From Alopecurus myosuroides (Eukaryota > Streptophyta > Magnoliopsida > Poales > Poaceae): 64,000 nt of DNA. The position numbers and the translations under genes are program-made. Below the pieces are notes generated by a model. It searched no databases, was not told the origin of the DNA, and was given only the letters and a program-made list of their open reading frames with translations. The stretch is taken from contig CM054060.1 of assembly GCA_028641055.1 (NCBI GenBank), positions 54,524,292 to 54,588,291 of the forward strand. The letters run 5' to 3'. Positions 47,290 to 58,941 of this stretch are shown here, piece by piece. The stretch's first letter is position 1, and each line of letters starts with the position of its first letter.

Positions 47290-48838
47290 TATGTTTCAAT
47301 CATAAAAGTCAAGATCATTTTTATGAAAGGTAATGGGACCATTGTCTCCCATGTTTCTAAAAATTTCAGCACTTTTATCAGGAACATTTTTAGCAGTTTC
47401 AGGCAGTTTTGCATTTTTAATAGCAGAAGTGAGAGGATTGCCAGCACCAATTTATTTACCATCGATAGTATAAGGTTTACTAGCATGATAAGCTTCAGTT
47501 TTACTAGTGGTGGTAATGGTGCAAACATTAGCTATGTTATTCTTTCTAGCTATTTCATCTTCTCTTTCCCATCTAGCATGCAATTCAGCTACATCCTAAC
47601 ATTATCATCAATTCAAATTTGGGTGGCATTTGTAGAAGAAAAAGGATTCTCATCTATGGTTTAAGTTTTAGAAGTCATTCTATTGATCAAAGAAGATTGA
47701 TCAAAGACATGGATGAAACAGAATTTTCGGGATGAGCAATTTTAACTTGCAAACCAGATATTTCTCTATTTAAACTCTCAAGTTGATAGCTGATATTTCT
47801 TAGCATAACAGATGTTTCCTCCATGCTCTTAGTAAATAGTTTATTTTGCTCATATTGTTTTTGCACAAAGTCTTTAGTGGCTCTTTCAACTTCTGAAATT
47901 CTTTCATTAGCCATTCCAGTTCTATCATTATTACCACTATTAAAAAGATATGGCCTATAATTGTTGCTAACAAAATTATTCCTATAAGCATTGGCGTTGA
48001 AATTATTATTTTTAATGAATTTCACATCAACATGCTCTTCTTTAGCAACCAAAGAGGCTAAAGGAACATTATTTGGATCAATAGAAGCATAGACATTCAA
48101 AAGCATAGACATAATAGCATCAAGTCTATCACTCAAAGAAGAGGTTTCTTCAACATAATTTACCTTCTTACTAGTTGTAGCTCTCTCAGTGTGCCATTCA
48201 GAATAATTTACCATCATATCATCAAGAATCTTTGTTGCTGCCCCCAAAGTCATGGACATAAAGGTTCCTCCAGCAGCTAAATCCAGAAGGTTTCTTGAAG
48301 AAAAATTTGTACCTGCATAAAAGGTTTGTATGATCATCCAAGTAGTCGGTCCATGAGTGGGACAATTCTTTACTAAAGATTTCATTGTTTCCCAATCTTT
48401 AGCAATATGCTCATTATCAAGTTGCTTAAAATTCATAATGCTACTTCTTAAAGATATAATCTTAGCAGGAGGATAATATTTTCCAATGAAAGCATCTTTA
48501 CACTTAGTCCAAGAATTAATACTTTTTCTAGGCAGAGATAGAAACCATTCTTTAGCTCTTCCTCTGAAAGAGAAAGGAAACAATTTCAGTTTAATAATAT
48601 CTTCATATACATCTTTATATTTTTTCATCTCACATAGTTCAACAAAATTATTAAGATGGGCAGCAGCATCATCAGTGCTAACACCAGAAAATTTCTCTCT
48701 CATCACAAGGTTCAACAGGGCAGGTTTTATCTCATAAAAATCACCAGTAGGAGCAGGTGGAGCAATAGGTGTGCTAATGAAATCATTGTTGTTGGTGCTA
48801 GTAAAGTCACACAACTTAGTGTTCTCAGGAGTAGTCAT
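47290..48838 (-). pseudogene. Athila-type gag of element d
   Basis: ATG at 48836-48838 (MTTPENTKLCDF) opens 383 codons to a stop at 47687. The gag core is complete: FRGRAKEWFLSLPR, KYYPPAKIISLRSSI, WMIIQTFYAGTNF. The last ~400 bp (47290-47690) match the C-terminal gag of element c but are out of frame with further stops (for example TGC to TGA at about 47300). The open frame also extends upstream of the ATG through the leader into the LTR. The N-terminal gag would still be translatable. Confidence 0.8.
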
Positions 48839-49033
48839 TTTAACAAGACTAAAAGCAGGATAAAAACTACAACTAGAATAAGAACTAATTTTTTTTGTGT
48901 TTTTGATAAAGAGAAGCAAAAAGACAAAATAAAATAAACTAAGAAAAACTAAAACAAAGTAAAGAGATTGGAAGTGAGAGACTCCCCTTGCAGAAATTCT
49001 CTTCCTCCTCGGCAACGGCGCTAGAAAATGCTT

Positions 49034-50600
49034 TGATGGTGCAGGTCTTGCACTCGTTGGGATATCCCAAGAGGAAGGTTTGATGAGCACAAAAGCAAGT
49101 TTCCCACAATAAAGAAACCAAGGTTGAATCGACCAGTAGGAGGAAGGAGTAACTTCAGAAGGTTGATGCAGCTGAGATGGCAGGGCGCACTACCAGTTCT
49201 GCAGCAACGTGGAACCTACACAACACAAAAATTTCACTTTTCCCCCAACGAAGCAATGAGGTTGTCAATCTCACCAGTTTTGGTGATAACAAATAGGTTA
49301 AATGTATGGTGTGGAAAATAATATGAGAACAGTATGAAAATAGTAGCAGTAGTGTGAAAACAATGGAAGCAGTGTGTGTATTATTAGAATGAGAAAATGG
49401 ATTGGGGTCCACAGTTCACTAGAGATGTCTCTCCATAAAAGATATCTAACAAGCCTAGTGGACAAATTACAGCTGGGCAATTGACAGATAAAGAACATGC
49501 ATGACATAAAGATTAGTATGAGATTCATGCGGGCATTACAACAAGATACATAGATTGCCATCCAACTAATAATCCACCATTCAAATATCATCCGAACAAC
49601 GTTGGGTATTATGTTGCAAGCAACAGATAATCGCAGTAAGCAAAGTGTGTCATGTAAAAAATGTAAAGGAAGTAAACATCGTTGTTTTCTCCCTAATGGA
49701 AACAGCACATCCTGCATCCGTCACGTTCTGTCACTTGAGCACAGATGCAAAGGAGGCATGAACCCACTATCGAGCATAAATACTCCCCCTTGGAGTCACT
49801 AGCATCGAGTTGGCCAGAGAATCTACTAACAATGGAGAGCATCCAAGATCATAAATAACATACACATGAACATAACATGATAGATTGATAATCAACATAC
49901 ATAGCATTCAATAATCATCGGATCCCAGCAAACACAACATGTAGCATTACAAATAGATGATCTCGATCATGTGAGGCAGCTCACGAGATCTAAACATGAG
50001 GCATAAGGTGGAGAGTACAACCATCTAGCTACTGCTATGGACCCGTAGTCCAAGTATGAACTACTCACGCATCACTCCGGAGGCGGGCATGGTGGCGTAG
50101 ACTCCTTCGGTGGTGAATTCCCCTCCCGGCAGGGTGCCGGGGAGAGCTCCAGAATCCTCCCGATCTCAGGTTGATGATGACGGCGGCCTCGGGTGTTTCT
50201 TGGGATGAAGTGGTATCTTTTTAGGGTTGATGTATCGGGGGGGAATAAATAGGCGAAAGGACGATGGCAGTGGATGCCCGATGGGTCCACACCACCCCCA
50301 GGCGCGGCCAGAGGCGTTCCGCCCTATGGTGTGGCCCCCTACGGGCCTCTTCGGAACTCCGTGGAACATTCGAGAATTCTAAGACTTCCGGGCTTCGAAT
50401 TTTCCAATTCCGAGAATATTTCCAGAACAACTTTTCTGAAACTAAAAACAGCAGAAAGCGGGTAACTGGCTCGGTGGCATCTTGTCAATAGGTTAGTCCG
50501 GAAAATCGATAAAAAACATAAATTGTAGGGAAAACATTTAGCATATGATATGAAAACAACATGGAACATCAGAAATTAAGGATACATTTATGACGTATCA
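49034..50600 (-). repeat. 5' LTR of element d
   Basis: 1,567 bp. Minus-strand start TGATACGTCATAAATGTATC, end GCACCATCA-type terminus. The PBS (complement of CTCGGCAACGGCGCTA, about 49010-49023) lies next to the left end. The right flank AGGGT (50601-50605) would be one copy of its target duplication; the other is lost. Confidence 0.8.
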
Positions 50601-53600
50601 AGGGTCTCTCGAGTGAGTAACTTGATCGCATCTTTGTGGTGAGCTCAAACATTTCCATACTTGGTATATCATCTTTCTTGGTTCTTATTTTTCTTTTACC
50701 TATATTGTGTTTTGGTGCTTGTTGTGATCTTCATTACAACCCAAGGTTTATCGAAAACGGATTTCATAAGAAAAACATATTACGTTTACGGCGGTGAAAT
50801 TATCCGGCCCGTCTTTGAGAATGTTTCCCCATCTTCCATGTGTGGTAACTTATCCATACTTTGAGAATGTTTTTCTATTTTTGTTTGCAGAGTCCATGTT
50901 GTTATCTTTCTAACCCAATTGGATTCGCGCCATTCGGAGTTCATTCGCAAAAGTTATGTTTATTTTCGGTGTTGGAGGTTTTACCGGTTGTTCCATTTAG
51001 AGAGGTTAAACCTTTCCCAATTTGGTTTTAAGTTACATTTCTGGAAAACGATGTGTCTCTGCATGATCTTGTAGATATCTTTGTTGCGAATTCAACAAGA
51101 CAAAGATCATCGAAAATGGAGTCCGGATGCAAAAGTTATGGATGTTTTTGTATAGGGTTCTGTCTGGGTCAGTACTACCGGATGCTATCTGGTAGTACCG
51201 GCCGGAACTATCGGGCTGGGTCGGTAGTACCGCCAAAAACGGGAGCAGAAGTGGTATTGGGCGCATTTTGACCCAGTACTATCGGGCGCTGTCCGGTACT
51301 ACCGGGTGGGCACGAAAAAGGCTTTCTTCCCCAAAGGTGCCCCAACTTCCCAAGCACATTCTCTCTCTCTCTCTCTCCCACCATTGTTGACCTTGAGGAA
51401 GGTTTTCTCCTCTCAATCCCTCCCATGATTCTTGCATATCTTTGAGCAAAAAGTGACAGGAGATCTAGATCTACATTTCCACCAACTCATTTCTCCTCTT
51501 TGTGAGGGGAACATAGTGGGTCTAGATCTTAGAGTTCTTGGTGTTTCTGCTCATTTGTTCTTCCTCTCTTATTCCCCCATAAGCATTTGTTGCTTTGTTG
51601 GAATTTTAGAGTGAAGGATTTGAGCACTTGTGCTCTTGCCATTTGCATCGATTGCATCGGTTTGCTCTCTCCACGAGAATTCGTGGAAGTGAAAGTTTGT
51701 GAGCTTGTTACTCTTTGGTATTAGACCCTAGACGACTTGTTGTGTTCTTGGGAGCCTCCAACTGATTTGTGGATGCATGCCCCAAGATTGTGGTGACATC
51801 GAGAGCCTCCAATTAAGTTGTGGATGCATGCCTCGAGATTGAAGGTTACCAGTAGTGTATGGTGAACTAGCCCTTTGTGGTGAGGTTCATAGGAGAATAG
51901 GGTGAGGCCTTTGTGGTGTTGAGTAGGCCTCTTGTGGCAAGCTCACACCCCTCCAATGAGACGTACTCCCCTCAAAAGGAGGACTTTGGAATACATCATC
52001 ATCTTCGCGTGTCTCGGTTATTTCTATACCCGAGCTATTTACTTATGCACTTTACATTGTGATAGCCTTCGTGCTTGAATTCTTATATCTTGCTATCACC
52101 TTGTTACTTGTATTTCTTAGCATAACTTGTTGGTGCACTTAGGTGATCCTAGTATATTTAGGTTGTGTGCTTGTTAATTTAAAAAACTAGCTTTTTCGCA
52201 TTTAGTAAGACTTAACCGGAAAAGTTTAAATCTCCTATTCACACCCCCTCTCTAAGCGGCATCACTATCCATTCTGTATGGTCTTGATAGGTTTTCTATT
52301 TTACCGGTCTCATAGCATTAGTTGGGAGACCGGGTTATATGATAGATAACCGTACTATGAAGAGGGTTTCTCATGTTAACAACTTGATCGTATCATTCAG
52401 AGAGATCTCAAAATTTGCATAGTTGGCATCGTCCATCTTTTTTTCTTTTGTAATTTTCTCGAGGTGTGGTTTTAGAGATTTTCATGATCTTCATGATAAG
52501 CTCAAGGTCATAGAAAACGGATTTCGTATGAAAAAATTATTGTGTTTTTTATTTTGTAGGTTTACCGGTTCCTCTTTTATAGATAGCTCAAACATTTCGT
52601 CATTTATTTTATCCTCTCCTATTTATCTATGATGTTTCTTTGCATAATCTTGTAGTGCTCGTTGTTGCAATTTCAATGAGTCTAGGATCATCGAAAACGG
52701 AGTTCATATGCAAAAGATATCGTGTTTTTAGTGTAGACGTTTTTTCTGAAAGCTGGGAGGCCGCCCTAGGCCGGGCTGCTCTGTTAGGTGGCCGGCCTGC
52801 GCACAGAAAGGCCAGGAATGCGCAGAATGCCCTAACGGGAAGCTTTTGGGGGGCCTATTTCAGGTACCTTCTTCCCCATTGGTTCCCCACTTCTTAAGCA
52901 AATTTTCACCCACCATTGTTAACCTTTTGGAGTTTGTTTTCTCTCTATTCCTCCATGATTCTTGCCTCCAATTAAAGAGAAAAGAGAGAGGAGGACTACA
53001 TCTACATTTCCACCAAACCATCTCTCCTCTTAGTGAGGGGAAGCCTTTGGGATCTAGATCGTGGAGATTCATTTGTTGAATTCTTATTTGTTCTCCCTCT
53101 CTTCTCCCCCCCTAAGCATTTTTTGCTTTGGTGGCATTTGAGAGTGAAGCATTTGAGCACTTCTTGTGTTCTTGCCATTGCATAGGTTACATCGGTTTGA
53201 GTTCTCTACGAGTATTCGTTCGAGTGAAAGGTTGAGAAACTTGTTACTCTTGATTTCTTGGAGTGCCCTTGAGCTTGTCCTCTTGGGTACTTGGAGTGCC
53301 TAGATGGTTGTTGTTGTCTCGGATCTTTTGAAGATTTTGAGGTCTTGTTGCTATCTCGGAGCTTTGCTAGCTCGCGGGATATTATTGGGAGCCTCTGATT
53401 GAGTTGTGGATATTGACCCAACCTTGTATGGGATAAGTGACCTCCCTCAAAGGTCCCATAGTGGATCGTGGCACTCCGCATTGGTGGAGGCACGAGGAGA
53501 ATAAGGTGAGCCATTGGGCGCTTGGAGTCATTGTGACTCCACATCTCTCCAACGGAGATTAGCTTTCATTGGGAAGTGAAATTCGGGATAAATCATCGTC

Positions 53601-54077
53601 TCCACCTGTCTCGGCTATTTCTATATCCGACCTATTTACTTATGCAATTTACTTTGTGATAGCCATCGAGGTTGAAGTAACATATCTTTTTATCACATAG
53701 TTATTTGAATTGTTTAGCATAAATTGTTCGTGCACATAGGTGAACCTAACTTGTTTAGGTTTTGGCTTGATAAATTAAACGTTAGTTTTATTCTGCATTT
53801 ATTGAAGCCTTAACCGTAATTATTTTAAAATGCCTATCCCCCCTCCTCTAGGCGACATCCCTGTCATTTCAACATCGCGGAGTCCATACCTAGACAAATA
53901 GCCATGCGCCACTAAGGCTTCACACAACAGCCACCAGCGGAATCGGAGGGTATCACGCAGCGGAGTCGACATTCAGGAAGCTTCACCGGCACTAGTCTGA
54001 GCCGCATACCGTCTTTAGAGGAGAAAATCCAGCCCCTCGATTGAAGTTCGAGCTTCTTGACCATGGAGGGAGAGTAA
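50601..54077 (+). repeat. Two diverged tandem LTR-like repeats of another family
   Basis: Unit 1 (50601 to about 52265) and unit 2 (about 52287-53870) share landmarks in the same order. These are GTTTCTC-AACTTGATCG(C/T)ATC, CATCTTT-CTT, GAAAACGGA(T/G)TTC, CTACATTTCCACCAA with CTCTCCTC, TATTTCTATA(C/T)CCGA, and a C-rich end before GCG(G/A)CATC. The offset is about 1.7 kb. Unit 1 is cut at its left by element d, and element f begins at 54078. The ends resemble LTR tails of grass retrotransposons, but I see no PBS, PPT or coding domain between them. They could be two LTRs that lost the interior. Confidence 0.5.
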
Positions 54078-55684
54078 TGATACGTCATAAACGTATCCAT
54101 AATTTTTGATGCTCCATGTTGTTTTCACGCCATATGCTACTTGTTTCCTTTACACTTTATGCCATTTTATCGATTTTGTGGGACTAACCTATTGACAAGT
54201 TGTCACAGAGCCAGAACCTGTTTTTTGCTGTTTTTTATTTTCAGAAAAGTTGTTCTGGAAATATTCTCGGAATTGGACGAAACAAAACCCAGAAGTCTTA
54301 GAAACCTGTCGCGCACATGGAGTCCTGAGGGGACCCGGAGGGGGGCCACAGGGGCCCCACCCCATACGGAGACGCCCCCCCTCTGGCCGCGCCTGGGGGT
54401 GGTGTGGGCCCCCTGGCCTCCCGCCGACGTTGCCCTCTCGGAAGGTTAACCGTAAATAGAAGAGCCTTTTCCACCAAAACGATATGTAGTCGCCGTCATC
54501 GTCAATCCTAGTTCGGGAAGGTTCTGGAGCTCTCCCTAGCACCCTGCCGGGAGGGGGAATCATCACCGGAGGGCTCTACATCACCATGCCCGCCTCCGGA
54601 ATGATGCGTGAGTAGTTCATCCTTGGACTACGGGTACATAGCAGTAGCTAGATGGTTGTTCTCTCCTCTTTATGCCTCATGTTTAGATCTTGTGAACTGC
54701 CTAACATGATCAAGATCATCTTATTGTAATGCTACATGTTGTGTTTGCTGGGATCCAATGAATATTGAATGCTCTGTCCAATGATTATCAATCTATCATG
54801 TTCTTTTCATGTGTATGTTATTTATGATCTTCCATGCTTCCGTTGATAGTAGATGGTCTAGCCAAGTAGATGCTTGTAACTCCAAGAGGGAGTATTTATG
54901 CTCGATAGTTGGTTCATGCCCCCCTTTTACTCACGCTCAAGTGACAGAAATGTAACGGGTGGGGGATGTGTTGTTGCCATTAGGGAGAAAACAACAATGT
55001 TTACGTTGTTTACATTACACACTTTGCTTAATGCAATTATCTGTTGCTTGCAACTTAATACCCAAGGTTTGCTCGGATGACATTCTGAGGGTGGATTATT
55101 AATCATAGATGCAGTTGGATAACGGTCTATGTATCTTGTTGTAATGCCCGCATGAATCATATAGTAATCATCATGTCATGCATATGCACTACGGTGCAGC
55201 CTTTATATGTGTCAATTGTCCAGCTGTAAATTGTTTACCCAGCATGTTATCTACCTATTTTGGAGAGACACCTCTAGTGAACTATGGACCCCGGTCCATT
55301 TTCTTTATAATGATAACACAACCACTGCAATCACTGTTTTCATAGTGTTCATATTGTTTTCCTACTGCCACCACTGTTCTCTTTTCATCTAGTGCAAACA
55401 AGTACTTTTTCCACACCATACATTTAACCTCTTTGTTTTCAGCAAAACCGGTGAGCTTGACAACCTCACTGCTTCGTTGGGGCCAATTTATTTGATTGTG
55501 TTTTGTAAGTTCCACGTTGCTGCTGAACCGGTAGTGCGCCCTGCCAACATCAGCTGCATCAACCTTCAGAAGTGATTTCTTTCTCCTACTGGTCGATTCA
55601 ACCTTGGTTTCTTTCTAAGGGAAAATTTGTCGTTGCACTCTTCGCACCCTACACTTGGGGTCTCCCAACGAAATACAGCCATCA
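54078..55684 (+). repeat. 5' LTR of element f
   Basis: 1,607 bp. Starts with the ATAAA-type terminal repeat and ends 7 bp before the PBS. Left flank is AGTAA. Confidence 0.8.
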
Positions 55685-57648
55685 TGTTTTCTGGCATCGT
55701 TGCCGGGGAGAAAGAGGATTTCTCCAAGGGGGTCTCTCACTTCCAATCTGTTTACTTTGTTATTGTTTTGCTGATTTTAAATTTTGATACAACTATTTTG
55801 GACCTTGATATGAATTGTGTGCTTTAGACCATGACTAAAATACTTTATGTGATAATTATGTTGTTGAGTTTTGATACGTCTCCAACGTATCTATAATTTC
55901 TGATGCTCCATGATGATATTATGCCAATTGCTACATCTGTTCTCCCTTCTTTATGTCATTTTTATCGATTTTCCGGACTAACCTATTGACAAGATGCCAC
56001 AGAGCCAGTTGCATGTTTTCTGTTGTTTTTAGTTTCATAAAAGTTGTTCAAGAAATATTCTCGGAATTGGAAAATTCGAAGCCCGGAAGTCTTAGAATTC
56101 CCGAAGGTTCCACAGAGTCCTGAAGAGACCCGGAGAGGGGCCAAAGGGGGCCCACACCATGGGGTGGCGCCCCCCTTGGCCACGACGGGGGGTGGTGTGG
56201 GGCCCCCAGGGCTCCACCATCTTGGACCTTTCGCCTATTTAATCCCCTCCGAAGGAAAACCCTAGGCACCTGATCAAATATCCCCGAAAAGTTCCGCGGC
56301 CGCCGTCGTCGTCAACCCTAGATCAGGGGGGTTATGAAGCTGTCTCCCGGCACCCTTCTGGAGAGGAGATCATCACCGGAGGCCTCTTCATCACCATGCA
56401 TGCCTCCGGAGTGATGCGTGAGTAGTTCATCCTTGGACTACGGGTCCATAGCATTAGCTAGATGGCTATCTTCTCCTCTTATGCCTCAATGTTTAGATCC
56501 CGTGAGCTGCTTAACATTATCGAGGTTGTTCTTGTGTAATTCTATGTGCCAGGTTTGCTGGGATCCGATGAATATTGAACTTATGCCAAGTTGATTATAG
56601 TCTTTATTGCATATGTTATTTGTGATCTTGCATGCTTTCCGTTGCTAGTGGTTGCTCTGGCCAAGTAGTTGCTCGTGACTCCAAGAGGGAGTATTTATGC
56701 TCAATAGTTGGGTTCATGTCTCCTTTTCTCCTGTGCTCGAGTGACAGAAACGTGACGGGGGAGGGTGTGTTGTTGCCACTAGGGAGAAAACAGCGGTGTG
56801 AGTGCCCGCGTGAACAATCATTGCTTACATTAAACACATTGCTTAATGTGATTATCTGTTGCTTGCAACTTAACACCTAAGGGGGTTCGGATGATAACCT
56901 GAGGGTGGATTATTAGTCATAGATGCAATTGGATTACGGTCTATGTATATTGTTGTAATGCCCGCACTAAATATCATAGTAGTCATCATGTAATGAATGT
57001 GCACTACGGTGCAACCTCTATTTGTCAATTGCCTAGCTATAATTTGTTCACCCAACATGCTATCTTTTAGGAGAGACACCACTAGTGAACCTATGAACCC
57101 TGGTCCATTTTCCTATACTGTTAAAAAACCTTTACAATTTTCTTCTTTTCTTTACTTACTGTAAGCATACACTATTTTCCACACTATACGTCTAATGTTT
57201 GTTTTCAGCAAGACCATTGAGATTGACAATCTCACTATACTATTGGGACAAAGTATTTTGGTTGTGTTGTGTGCAGGTTCCGCGTTGTTGCTGACACCGG
57301 TGAGGCACCATCACCACCGTCAGTTGCATCAACCTTCCGAAGATCCTCTTTCTCCTACTCGATTGATAACCTTGGTTCTTAACTGAGGGGAAATTCCTAC
57401 CGTTGTGCTCATCACACCCTCCTCTTGGGGTTCCCAACACGCATTGCCAGCATCAAGGACTTTTTCTGGCGCTGTTGCCGGGGAGAAAGAAGTCTTCTGG
57501 AAAGGGGAGTCTCTCACTCTCAACCTCTTTATTTTGTTTATTGTCTTGTTTTTATTTTTTGTCTTTTTTTGCTTCTTTATATCAAAAAACACACAAAAAA
57601 ATTAGTTCTTATTCTAGTTGTTATTTTTGCTTATCATGCTTGCTATCA

Positions 57649-58941
57649 ATGTTTGATGTCTTTGAACCTAGATCTTTTAGGCAAGGTGGGTTCACGGATG
57701 AACAACAAAAACATTATAAGGAACACCGCTTGTCACAAAAAGTGATACACTTATTGGAGCAAATTAATAAATTGCATGACTATGCTAAAAACTTGTGCTC
57801 TACTTATAATGTTACTTACTGCTTTGATAAATCTTGTTGTTGTAGGAGGTATAAACACCTCCCTTTTCAATGTGAGTATAATTATAATGTTACCATATAT
57901 TCTTATGTTAAGGGAAATTATGAATTATATGATGTGGAACAAATTGAAGAATTTATTTCTTGGAAGGGTGCATTCGAAATTGCCTATTTGCTTGAAAGTA
58001 TTGATGATGCACCTTATAAATATGAGACTTATGCTATACTTGAATATTGATTTGATAATTAGAAGGATTGTAATTACTACATAATGGAATATCTTAATAA
58101 ATTCTCTCAACCTAAGGAAGTAATTGATGCCTTGCAGGAGCCTATGGAAGAAGAAATTGCTAAATCTGAAAGCTCATTGGATGATAAAGAGGAGGAGAGT
58201 GATGATCAAGAGGAGGAAGAATGGAGCTACCCATGTCTACCTCCCAATGATAGTAACTCTTTAACTCATACATTATTTGATGAAATTGATACTTGCTATA
58301 CTTGTGACCTTGATACTACTATGAATGAAACTTGTGAGAATCATATTGCTACTATTATGTGTGATAATCCATGCTACTTGGATAAATCTTATGATAATGA
58401 TTTTGATGATGGTCCTATGTTACTTGATGTTATAAATTATAATGCTGCTAAAAATAGGATTGCTATCATGTGTCCTATACCTTTTAACAGTGATCAATAA
58501 TTTTGTTTTTCTATTGCTAAAAGTGGAAAAAAAGAAGAGCTGGTTTTAAATTTTGATCCCACTATTTTTTAGCTTGATATGAATTGTGTGCTTTTAGACC
58601 ATGAAAAACATGCTTTATGTGATAATTATATTGTTGAGTTTGTTCATGATGCTACTGAAAATTATTATGAGAGAGGAAAATATGGTGGTAGGAATTTTCA
58701 TGTTACTAAAACACCTCTCTTTTTGTTGAAAGTTTTGAAGTTGCTCTTGTTCTACCTTCCCATGATTTCTAGTTTGAGCTTCTTTAATTTATTTCTTTAC
58801 AAGATTCCTATGCATAGGAAGTGGGTTAGACTTAATTTTGTTTTACATTTTCTTCATGATGCTCTCTTTTGCTTCAATTCATATTTATTATGTGAGCATC
58901 CACGTGATTTCACTTTTCTGGGCCTAGCTGAAAGACGTTAA
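57649..58941 (+). pseudogene. Accessory ORF of element g (acidic middle, hydrophobic end), interrupted by stops
   Basis: Three open blocks lie in the same frame: 57649-58050, 58084-58500 and 58579-58941. They are separated only by stop codons (TGA 58048-58050, TAG about 58060, TAA 58498-58500, TAG about 58570). They are best read as one ancestral ORF of about 430 codons. Block 1 is Cys-rich in its middle (CFDKSCCCRRYKHLPFQC). Block 2 is strongly acidic (SLDDKEEESDDQEEEEW). Block 3 has YYERGKYG, then two hydrophobic stretches around KIPMHRKWVRLNF. The ending matches the ORF in element e, so the module is a shared feature of the group. Function is unknown; an env-like origin is only a guess. 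Confidence 0.6.

Larger units (their letters stand above)
37865..50600 (-). mobile_element. Athila-like gag-pro LTR element d (3' end missing), split by element e
   Basis: On the minus strand: 5' LTR 50600-49034, PBS about 49023-49005, gag from 48838, protease to 46678, then the non-coding domain 46664-45412 and 38777-37865. The complete element e (38778-45406) interrupts it. The PPT and 3' LTR are missing because the sequence breaks at 37865 against element c. The content is parallel to element c but inverted, so the two form a very large imperfect inverted repeat around 37864/37865. Confidence 0.8.
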
